Shown: piece by piece, positions 27,075-34,549 of the stretch
Layout: every line of letters begins with the position of its first letter
Position numbering within the stretch: position 1 is the stretch's first letter
Source: Desulfocicer vacuolatum DSM 3385
Lineage (GTDB): Bacteria > Desulfobacterota > Desulfobacteria > Desulfobacterales > Desulfobacteraceae
Reading direction: 5' to 3'
DNA length: 64,000 nucleotides
Assembly: GCF_900176365.1 (NCBI RefSeq)
Contig: NZ_FWXY01000014.1
Location: 83,847-147,846 of the forward strand
The notes under the pieces: generated by a model
Database searches by the model: none
What the model was told of the DNA's origin: nothing
What the model saw: only the letters and a program-made list of their open reading frames with translations
Made by a program: the position numbers and the translations under genes

Positions 27075-28856
27075 ATGAAAACAATGCTGTCCAGTGCCGA
27101 CATTACTTCCATTGATCTGTATCACACCTGGGTACGGGTGCGTCTGAAGGCTTTTTTTATGATCACTGTTTTCATGGTGTTTTGTTTGCTTTCCTGTCAG
27201 GAGAAATCCACAAAAGAGATTTTAAAAATAGGGCTTCCAGAAGAGCCGCGCACCCTTAATGTGTGGCTGGCAAGTGACTCCAACTCTTGGAAAATTTTAT
27301 CCCAGATTTACCAGCCCATGTACCTGCGGGACCCGGACACCCTGGAACTTATTCCCTGGCTGGCAAAGGATATGCCGGTGCTGGACAGGGAAAACATGAG
27401 TTACCTTGTGACATTAAAGGCGGCAAAATGGTCCGACGGTACCCCTTTTACTGCCCATGACGTGGCCTTCACCGCCGGGGTGTTTCACGATTTTAAAGTC
27501 CCCCGGTACTACAGCAAATGGAAGGCCGTTGAAAAAATTGAAGTGGTGGATGATCACACAGTGCGTTTTTTCCTGAAAAAACCCTCTGCCATTATTTTAT
27601 CCCGGGTGTTCACTGCTCCCATGGTTTCCCAAAAACGATGGCAGCCGGTGGTGGATGCGGCATTAAAAACCCGGAAACCCCTGCGGACCCTGCAGAATCA
27701 TAAAATTGAATCCCCCCTGGGCACAGGCCCTTTTGTGCTTTCGCAATATCAAAAGGGCACTTTTATTTACATGGAGAAAAATCCCCGGTTTTTCGGCACA
27801 GGGCGCACCATGGCCCACCGTCGTCTGGGGCCATGGGTGGACGGCGTGATCTACAGAATGTACGGCACCGGTGATGTGGCCATTCTTGCCCTGCAAAAGG
27901 GAGAAATTGATATGTACTGGTGGGGTATTCAACCGGGATATGTGGCCCAGTTGACTCAAACCCCGGACATTGAACTGTTCCATAACCACAAAAGTGCCCT
28001 GTACTTCATGGGATTTAATGTAAGAAAAGCCCCCTTTGATGACAGGGCACTCCGGCGGGCCGTTGCCACCCTCATTGATAAAGAATTCATTGTCACCCGT
28101 CTTCTTCAAAATTACGGCATTGCCATGCACTCCATTGTACCCCCGGGCAATGCATTCTGGCATAATCGTGATGTGCCCCGGTACAGTGAGGGGTTAAACC
28201 GTGATCAGCGCATTGCAAAGGCCCATGACCTTTTAAAACAGGCAGGATACACCTGGGAAACTCCTCCGGTGGACGAAAATGGAAACATCCAAACGGCCCG
28301 CAATATCCGTCTTCCCAATGGGAATCCCATGGAAAAAATGATTATCCTGACCCCACCGGCGGACTATGATCCCAAACGGGCCTTTGCCGGTATGATGATA
28401 CAGGAATGGATGCGGGAGATGGGGATTCCCGCCTTTGCCCGGCCCATGTCCTTTGGGGCGCTCCTGGACAAGGTCAAGGGAAAGCATGATTTTGATGCCT
28501 TTGTTCTGGGATACGGCAGACTCAATCTGGACCCCGATTATGTGAGAACCTTTTTTTATTCTAAAAATGACAAGCCCCGGGGATGGAATATGAGTGGATA
28601 TAAGAATCCTCTGTTTGATGACCTGGCCAACCGGCAGCGGGCTGAAATGGATCGAAACAGGCGAAGAGAACTGTTGATTGAAATGCAGCGCATTATCCTT
28701 GATGATGTGCCCTATATTCCTTTGTATAATCCTGATATCCTGGAGGCATCCTCCCGGAAGCGCTTTAACGGATGGGTGGAAAGCCTGGAAGGCATCGGTA
28801 ATATCTGGTCCCTTTGCATGGTTAAACCTGTAACGGCAACGGAACTTAATCCATGA
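27075..28856 (+). CDS. Peptide/nickel-type ABC transporter substrate-binding lipoprotein (SBP_bac_5)
   Basis: 593 residues. After a basic N-terminal region the hydrophobic stretch ends in the lipobox LLSC near residue 40, so the protein is anchored in the periplasm as a lipoprotein. The mature part is a family-5 solute-binding protein: LKIGLPEEPRTLNVW, WSDGTPFTAHDVAFT, LGTGPFVLSQY and DVPYIPLYNPD are typical positions of the DppA/OppA fold. The start is uncertain; no strong ribosome site precedes ATG 27075. The stop overlaps the next permease start by 4 bases. It is the first gene of a five-gene importer operon downstream of the GshB-like gene, which suggests handling of the locus's own product or its precursors. 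Confidence 0.88.
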   Translation: MKTMLSSADITSIDLYHTWVRVRLKAFFMITVFMVFCLLSCQEKSTKEILKIGLPEEPRTLNVWLASDSNSWKILSQIYQPMYLRDPDTLELIPWLAKDMPVLDRENMSYLVTLKAAKWSDGTPFTAHDVAFTAGVFHDFKVPRYYSKWKAVEKIEVVDDHTVRFFLKKPSAIILSRVFTAPMVSQKRWQPVVDAALKTRKPLRTLQNHKIESPLGTGPFVLSQYQKGTFIYMEKNPRFFGTGRTMAHRRLGPWVDGVIYRMYGTGDVAILALQKGEIDMYWWGIQPGYVAQLTQTPDIELFHNHKSALYFMGFNVRKAPFDDRALRRAVATLIDKEFIVTRLLQNYGIAMHSIVPPGNAFWHNRDVPRYSEGLNRDQRIAKAHDLLKQAGYTWETPPVDENGNIQTARNIRLPNGNPMEKMIILTPPADYDPKRAFAGMMIQEWMREMGIPAFARPMSFGALLDKVKGKHDFDAFVLGYGRLNLDPDYVRTFFYSKNDKPRGWNMSGYKNPLFDDLANRQRAEMDRNRRRELLIEMQRIILDDVPYIPLYNPDILEASSRKRFNGWVESLEGIGNIWSLCMVKPVTATELNP

Positions 28857-29827
28857 ATCGCATTGTGTTTATATCCAAAAAAGCGGTGGAACTGTTTATT
28901 TTGTTTTTTTTGATTCTCACCGTTCTTTTCTTTTTATTTCGCCTGGCTCCGGGGGACCCTGTGACCCGCATGGTGGACCCCATGCTCACCCCCGAAGATG
29001 CCGCCCATATTATAGAACAGATGGGCCTTGATAAACCCCTGACCACCCAGTATATGATTTATGTTAAAAATTTTTTTACGGGTAATTTTGGATTTTCCTT
29101 TCACTATGGAGAGCCCGTGGCCCGGGTGATCATGGCAAGATTGCCCTGTACGCTCTTACTATTTACCACATCCACCCTTCTGGCGGCCCTGGCCGGGGTG
29201 TTTCTGGGAAAAATTTCTGCCTGGAAAAAGGGGTCCCGCATGGATGGGGTGCTTTCCATCTCTGCCTTGGTGTGTCATACGCTTTTTGTGCCGTGGTTTG
29301 CCTTGATGATGTTATGGATGCTGGGATTTCAAGTGGGATGGTTTCCCCTGGGGGGCATTATTTCTCCTGAGCTCTGGATCGAAGATGCCCCCTTTGGCCT
29401 GAAGGTCCTGGATGTGATCCATCATATGATACTGCCCCTTTTAACCCTTTTTATTATCCATGTGGGCAGTTATCTCTTATTAATGCGAAGCAGCATGCTG
29501 TCGGTGTTAAAGGAAGATTATATTTTAACGGCCCGGGCCAAGGGCCTTACAGACCGGGTGATTCGCAACCGCCATGCGGCAAAAAATGCAGCCCTTCCCG
29601 TGGTGACAAGTGTGGGGTTAAGCCTTGCGTTCTCCATTAACGGCGGGGCCTTGACCGAGCAGATTTTCACATGGCCCGGTATTGGGCGGGAGCTGATTTT
29701 TGCCGTGAGTAACAATGATTATCCGCTGGCCCAGGGCTGTTTTCTGCTCATTGCTGCGGTGGTGCTGTCAGCCAATTTTATTGTGGATCTGCTCTATGCC
29801 TGGCTGGACCCCCGGATTCATTATTAA
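28853..29827 (+). CDS. Peptide ABC transporter permease, DppB/OppB type
   Basis: 324 residues, usual length. An N-terminal membrane segment (about 8-30) is followed by FRLAPGDPVTRMVDPMLT, the typical DppB/OppB periplasmic loop, then five more segments. The EAA cytoplasmic loop (YILTARAKGLTDRVIRNRHA, near residue 225) contacts the ATPases. FTWPGIGRELIFAVSNNDYP near 280 is the family C-terminal signature. It overlaps the binding-protein gene by 4 bases. Confidence 0.93.
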   Translation: MNRIVFISKKAVELFILFFLILTVLFFLFRLAPGDPVTRMVDPMLTPEDAAHIIEQMGLDKPLTTQYMIYVKNFFTGNFGFSFHYGEPVARVIMARLPCTLLLFTTSTLLAALAGVFLGKISAWKKGSRMDGVLSISALVCHTLFVPWFALMMLWMLGFQVGWFPLGGIISPELWIEDAPFGLKVLDVIHHMILPLLTLFIIHVGSYLLLMRSSMLSVLKEDYILTARAKGLTDRVIRNRHAAKNAALPVVTSVGLSLAFSINGGALTEQIFTWPGIGRELIFAVSNNDYPLAQGCFLLIAAVVLSANFIVDLLYAWLDPRIHY

Positions 29828-29835
29828 GATTATTT

Positions 29836-29859
29836 TTTTTATATGAAATACTCCTCAAA
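29836..29859 (-). repeat. Tail fragment of the composite palindromic repeat, R6
   Basis: TTTATATGAAATACTCC is the reverse complement of the repeat's conserved GGAGTATTTCATATAAA end. It sits between the two permease genes. Confidence 0.5.
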
Positions 29860-29879
29860 TCAATGGATACCCTGTCAAT

Positions 29880-30773
29880 ATGAGTTATTATTTTGGTTTT
29901 ATGCATCGGTTTTCATCCAACTGGAAAATTTTTATTCAAAATCCACTGGGAAAAGCCGGGTTAGCTCTTTTGTCTTTGTTTGCTCTCATGGCCGTGGCCA
30001 GTTTTGGGCTGCACCTGCTGGGCCCCATGTATGATCCCATGACCGGTGTGGACCCTGTGGTTTCGCGCTCTGTGGGGCCAAGTACATCCCATTGGCTGGG
30101 TACCGATTTTATTGGCAGAGATATTTTATGTCAATTGCTGGAAGGGGCCAAAATTGCCTTTATTGTTGGACTGGCTTCGGCATTTATCAGCATCATCATC
30201 GGCACTGTGGTGGGCATGGTGTCAGGATATGCCGGAGGGATTGTGGATATTCTTCTCATGCGTCTGGCTGATATGGTCATGGTGTTGCCCTCCCTTGTGA
30301 TTCTGCTCATCATTGCAGCGCTTTTTGGCCAGCTTAACATCTGGATGATTGTTTTTTTAATTGCCATATTGCGATGGCCGGCAGTGGCCAGGGTGATCCG
30401 GTCCCAGACCCTGTCTTTGAAACAACGTCCCTTTATTGAAGCGTCCCGGGTGGCCGGGGCCTCTGATATCCGTATTATATTTAAGCACATCATGCCCAAT
30501 GTATTGCCCCTTGCCTTTCTTTACATGACATTTCGGGTCACCTCCGCCATTCTGGTGGAGGCTTCTTTATCATTTCTCGGGTTTGGTGATCCCGGTCAGA
30601 TCAGCTGGGGTATGATGCTGCAATGGGTGTGGAGTTCCGGCCACATGTTCCAGGCCCCTTACTGGCTGTTGCCCCCGGGGATCTGTATTTCCCTTCTCAC
30701 CCTTTCCTTTTATATGGTGGGACGGGCCATGGACGAGGTGCTGGATCCAAGGTTGAGAAGGGAGGGGCAATAA
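29880..30773 (+). CDS. Peptide ABC transporter permease, DppC/OppC type
   Basis: 297 residues. The N-terminal OppC_N segment (NPLGKAGLALLSLFALMAV) leads into STSHWLGTDFIGRDILCQLLEGA, the classic DppC signature. The EAA loop reads PFIEASRVAGASDIRIIFKHIMPN near residue 190, and LVEASLSFLGFGDP near 225 is also diagnostic. It lies 52 bp after the DppB-type gene, with a small repeat fragment between them. The ribosome site before ATG 29880 is weak. Confidence 0.93.
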   Translation: MSYYFGFMHRFSSNWKIFIQNPLGKAGLALLSLFALMAVASFGLHLLGPMYDPMTGVDPVVSRSVGPSTSHWLGTDFIGRDILCQLLEGAKIAFIVGLASAFISIIIGTVVGMVSGYAGGIVDILLMRLADMVMVLPSLVILLIIAALFGQLNIWMIVFLIAILRWPAVARVIRSQTLSLKQRPFIEASRVAGASDIRIIFKHIMPNVLPLAFLYMTFRVTSAILVEASLSFLGFGDPGQISWGMMLQWVWSSGHMFQAPYWLLPPGICISLLTLSFYMVGRAMDEVLDPRLRREGQ

Positions 30774-30775
30774 GC

Positions 30776-31738
30776 ATGGCATTACTCACCGTGGACAACC
30801 TGACCGTGGGATATGACAGTGCAACGGGCATGACCCGGGCTGTGGACGATGTTTCTTTTACCATAGAATCCGGTACTTCCCTGGGCTTTGTGGGGGAGTC
30901 GGGATGCGGCAAAACCACCATTGGCATGGCTTTGATGGGACTTTTGCCGGATAATGCCCGGATTTTACATGGCAATATCATTCTGGACGATCAAAATCTT
31001 ATAAAAATTTCCCAGGAAGATTTTAGAGAGATACGGGGCAGAAAAATTGCCATGATTTTCCAGGCAGCCATGAATGCGCTGAATCCCGTTGTCCGGGTGG
31101 GGGATCAGGTGGCGGAGATGATTACCACCCACCAGACCGCTGTCTCTCCTGTGGAAATATCGGTGAAAATAGAAGAGTTATTTGATCTTGTGGGAATACC
31201 CGGGGATCGCATCAACGATTATCCCCATCAGTACAGCGGCGGCATGAAACAGCGGGCCATCATTGCCATGGCCCTGGCCTGTAATCCCCGTTTGATCATT
31301 GCAGATGAACCCACCACGGCCCTGGATGTGGTGGTTCAGGATCAGATATTAAAGGAGATCATAAAAATACAAAATCTGCTTGATACCGGTTTTGTGTTTA
31401 TCTCCCATGATATTGCGGTGGTGGCCCGGGTGTGTGAAAAAATATGTGTGATGTATGATGGAAAGATTGTGGAGACCGGCACCAGGGAAGAAGTGTTCCA
31501 GGCACCGGTGCATCCCTATACCCGGCAGTTGCTGGGCTCCTACCTCACACTGGATAATTGTAATAATATTAAAGTTCCTTATATTAACTCCCGGTTGGGA
31601 CAAAAGGGGTGGGAACATGGATGTGCACTTGCACCTTTATGCGATAACCCCATGGATAAATGTGATCGTCTGTGCCCAGGCTGGCGGCAATTATCCCCCA
31701 CCCACGGGGTTCGGTGTTTTAAGAAATCAACCATATAA
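30776..31738 (+). CDS. Peptide ABC transporter ATPase, DppD/OppD type
   Basis: 320 residues from ATG at 30776, chosen because GGAGGGG lies about 8 bases upstream; the frame is open further 5' but that overlaps the permease gene. Walker A is GESGCGKTT, the ABC signature SGGMKQR, Walker B LIIADEPTTALD, and the H-loop FISHDIAVV. The C-terminal oligopeptide-transporter region contains four cysteines (GCALAPLC, KCDRLCPGW) as in DppD/OppD, where they can hold an iron-sulfur cluster. Only 2 bases separate it from the permease stop. The TAA stop is supplied by repeat R7. Confidence 0.93.
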   Translation: MALLTVDNLTVGYDSATGMTRAVDDVSFTIESGTSLGFVGESGCGKTTIGMALMGLLPDNARILHGNIILDDQNLIKISQEDFREIRGRKIAMIFQAAMNALNPVVRVGDQVAEMITTHQTAVSPVEISVKIEELFDLVGIPGDRINDYPHQYSGGMKQRAIIAMALACNPRLIIADEPTTALDVVVQDQILKEIIKIQNLLDTGFVFISHDIAVVARVCEKICVMYDGKIVETGTREEVFQAPVHPYTRQLLGSYLTLDNCNNIKVPYINSRLGQKGWEHGCALAPLCDNPMDKCDRLCPGWRQLSPTHGVRCFKKSTI

Positions 31739-31862
31739 CCGCCACGGGCGGACCATATTCTGGCCTTGGCCTGTCCACAACAAAACTTGAAATACACCCC
31801 CGGTTTGCGGAGTGTTTCATATAAAACAAACCACATGTCCTGGCGGACACAACAAGTATAGA
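31735..31862 (+). repeat. Composite palindromic repeat, copy R7
   Basis: Head (TATAACCGCCACGGGCGGACC), CTGTCCACAACAAAAC segment, GAAATACACC...GGAGTGTTTC hairpin, then the TGTCC-TGGC-GGACA hairpin and ACAACAAGTATAGAAAATG. The long GC-rich palindrome of the full element is absent. It interrupts the transporter operon between the two ATPase genes, and its TAA is the stop codon of the first. Confidence 0.8.
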
Positions 31863-31928
31863 AAATGACGATGATGGGGCATTGGCCAGATATTACCAAC
31901 CCGAATATGTACATTTTTGGAAAAAATA

Positions 31929-32750
31929 ATGAAAAAACAACAAAATGCCATCATTGAGCTGGCGGATATTTCAAAAATTTATTATCAAAAATCCCAGCTC
32001 TTTCATACCGGTGCCGGTGATGTGGTGGCTTTAAAAGATATTAATCTCACCATTAACAAGGGAGAAATATTTGGGCTTGTGGGGCAGAGCGGCAGCGGGA
32101 AAACCACTGCAGGGCGCTTGCTGGTGAAACTTGAAAATCCCACCCGGGGAGAGATTTACTTAAAGGGTGCTCCGGTGTCCGGGTTAAAGGGCAGGGAACT
32201 AAAAGAATACCGAAAACAGGTTCAAATGATTTTCCAGGATCCTTATCAATCATTAAATCCCCATCTTTCCATTGCGGAAACCGTGATGGAGCCCCTGATT
32301 GTGCATGGTGCGGGCACCCGGGAAAGCCGACGGCAAAAGGTTCTGGATACCCTGGAAACCACAGGCCTTGTGCCGGCAACTGATTTTTATGATCGATATC
32401 CCCACCGGCTCAGCGGGGGGCAGCGCCAGCGGGTGGCCATTGCCCGGGCCATTGTTCTGGAACCGGAGTTCATTGTGGCAGATGAGCCCAGCTCCATGCT
32501 GGATGCCACCATTGCCATACAATTGTTCCAGGTACTGCTCAACATCCGGGAACGATTGGGCATGACATTTTTGTTTATCACCCATAACCTGGCTGCGGCA
32601 AAATACCTGTGCGACCGCATTGCTGTCATCCAAAATGGCGTCATTGTGGAGACAGGTCACACCCGGGATGTTATTGATCACCCTTCACACCCCTACACCA
32701 AAACCCTTATTGCGTCCCAGCCCAGTTTTGATATCTGTCCCATTTTGTAA
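31929..32750 (+). CDS. Peptide ABC transporter ATPase, DppF/OppF type
   Basis: 273 residues from ATG at 31929; TTGGA lies 7 bases upstream (a TTG at 31917 in frame is less likely). Walker A GQSGSGKTT, Q-loop QMIFQDPYQSLNPHLS (typical of OppF/DppF), signature LSGGQRQR, Walker B FIVADEPSSMLD and H-loop FITHNLAAA are all intact. It pairs with the DppD-type ATPase, from which repeat R7 separates it, and completes the importer. Confidence 0.93.
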   Translation: MKKQQNAIIELADISKIYYQKSQLFHTGAGDVVALKDINLTINKGEIFGLVGQSGSGKTTAGRLLVKLENPTRGEIYLKGAPVSGLKGRELKEYRKQVQMIFQDPYQSLNPHLSIAETVMEPLIVHGAGTRESRRQKVLDTLETTGLVPATDFYDRYPHRLSGGQRQRVAIARAIVLEPEFIVADEPSSMLDATIAIQLFQVLLNIRERLGMTFLFITHNLAAAKYLCDRIAVIQNGVIVETGHTRDVIDHPSHPYTKTLIASQPSFDICPIL

Positions 32751-32754
32751 AAAA

Positions 32755-32800
32755 ATGTGGGCAGACCAAAGTCAGAATGCGGTCCGCCCGTGGCGGTTAT
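32755..32800 (-). repeat. Composite palindromic repeat, head only, copy R8
   Basis: Reads GGTCCGCCCGTGGCGGTTAT on the plus strand. It lies between the convergent OppF-type and aldehyde dehydrogenase genes; its TAA is the stop codon of the latter. The CCGCC-CGT-GGCGG hairpin followed by TTATTTT could terminate plus-strand transcripts. Confidence 0.7.
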
Positions 32801-34227
32801 TTTAAAGAAAATCCCCCAAGTTTTGTTTCCAAATATTCTTCAATGCCTTCAATGGCACCTTCTCTTCCCAGGCCGCTTTCCTTCATACCGCCAAAGGGGG
32901 CCGCAGCAGAGGTGGGATTGATGTCATTGATGCCGATGATGCCAAAATTAAGCCCCTCAAAAAGCAGCATGGCCTTGGATAGATTCTGGCTGTAAACATA
33001 GGCTGCCAGGCCATAACGGGTATCATTGGCCATGGTTAACAGCTCTTTTTCATCCTGATAGGAAATAACAGGGGCCACAGGTCCAAAGGTTTCTTCCCGG
33101 TAAATGAGCATCTCCGGGGTAACATTATCCAAAATGGTGGGGGCATAAAAATGACCTTTATCAAGGCCGTTTTCCATGAGCCTGAAACCACCTGTGACAA
33201 GCTTGGCACCCTTTGCCACAGCATCTTTCACCTGGTTATCCACCTTTTCAACGGCAGTGTCATTGACCAGGGGGCCAATGCTCACACCGGCCTCACTGCC
33301 GGGACCTGCCTTCATTTTAAATACCCGGCTGGACAATTCCTTTAAAAACGGTTCTTTCATGCTTTCATGGACAAAAATCCGGTTGGGACTGATGCAGGCC
33401 TGGCCCGTGTTTAAGAATTTTAACAGAGAAAGTCCCTTGGCCGCATGCACAGGGTCAGCATCTTTGCATACAATAAAAGGGGCATGCCCACCCAGTTCCA
33501 GGGAAACCCGTTTCATCTGGGCCGCCGCTTCCCGGGCCAGCATTTTCCCCACCTGTGTGGAACCGGTGAAGGTCAGTTTCCGCACCCTTTCATCTGTTAA
33601 AAACACTTCTCCCACAGGATTGGGGTCCCGGGCGGTCACAAGATTGGCCACCCCTGCGGGAAGCCCTGCTTTTTCCAGCAGTTTGAACACTTCAATGGCG
33701 CAAAGGGGCGTGGCTTCGGCGGGTTTGAGAACAATGGTGCATCCTGCGGCCAGGGCCGGGGCCACTTTTCTTGTGATCATGGACACCGGATAGTTCCAGG
33801 GGGTAATGGCCCCCACCACCCCCACGGGCTGTTTTAATACCATGAACCGTTGATCTGATCGGGCTGAGGGGATGGTTCTGCCATATACTCTTTTTGCCTC
33901 TTCGGCAAACCACAACAGAAAATCAGCGCCGTATTTCACTTCATTGCGGGCAGCTTTAATGGGTTTTCCCTGCTCCAGGGTCATGGTCTGGGCCAGGTGT
34001 TCGAGATTGTCCATCATAAGAGTGTGGGCACGGTAAAGAAAATCCGAGCGCCGGTAGGCTGTGGCTGCGGCCCATGTATCCAAAGCATCATGGGCCGCTG
34101 TTACAGCCAGGCGTGTTTCTTTTTCGCCACCGTCGGGAACCGTGGCAATGGTTTCACCCGTGGCGGGGTTTAATACGGTAAATGTGTTTTTTTTTTCTGG
34201 AATTGCCCATTGGCCGTTGATGAACAT
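32797..34227 (-). CDS. NAD(P)-dependent aldehyde dehydrogenase, succinate-semialdehyde dehydrogenase-like
   Basis: 476 residues from ATG at 34227, with AGGAG 5 bases upstream. It oxidises an aldehyde to the acid in the cytosol. Landmarks are GAITPWNYPVSM (NAD-binding start), LKPAEATP, FTGSTQVGK, catalytic Glu in SLELGGHAPF and catalytic Cys in NTGQACISPNR near residue 285, then EETFGPVAPV near 385. The pattern KLTFTGSTQVGKML and the C-terminal GGMKESGLGREG are those of GabD-type enzymes. The true substrate is not certain. It is a single gene, and its TAA stop comes from repeat R8. Confidence 0.88.
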   Translation of the reverse strand: MFINGQWAIPEKKNTFTVLNPATGETIATVPDGGEKETRLAVTAAHDALDTWAAATAYRRSDFLYRAHTLMMDNLEHLAQTMTLEQGKPIKAARNEVKYGADFLLWFAEEAKRVYGRTIPSARSDQRFMVLKQPVGVVGAITPWNYPVSMITRKVAPALAAGCTIVLKPAEATPLCAIEVFKLLEKAGLPAGVANLVTARDPNPVGEVFLTDERVRKLTFTGSTQVGKMLAREAAAQMKRVSLELGGHAPFIVCKDADPVHAAKGLSLLKFLNTGQACISPNRIFVHESMKEPFLKELSSRVFKMKAGPGSEAGVSIGPLVNDTAVEKVDNQVKDAVAKGAKLVTGGFRLMENGLDKGHFYAPTILDNVTPEMLIYREETFGPVAPVISYQDEKELLTMANDTRYGLAAYVYSQNLSKAMLLFEGLNFGIIGINDINPTSAAAPFGGMKESGLGREGAIEGIEEYLETKLGGFSLK

Positions 34228-34549
34228 AATCACTCCTTTGAATTTTTATGAATCATGAATTTGTGGCTATTTTTTGTCATAAAGATAAAAATTTATCAAG
34301 CATTGTATGTTCTTTCATTTGACCATTGATTTTGTTTTCAGTATATCATCAAGTGTTATCCAAAAGTCAGTTGATGAAATAAGGAGTTTCATGACAATAA
34401 AAGGTATGACCTTTTTGTTTGTATTTATTTAAAATTCAGCAGGTTCCAAATAAAAAGAGCAGCCATTTATTTCTATGCGGCTTCTAAGTGAGTAAACGGG
34501 GTGTCATTGTCAAAAATCAACTTAATGGATTCCCTGGTTTGCAAAATTC
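34228..34549. other. Intergenic region between divergent genes
   Basis: About 320 bp, AT-rich, between the divergent aldehyde dehydrogenase and sensor kinase genes. I see no repeat copy, sigma-54 site or hairpin. Confidence 0.5.
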
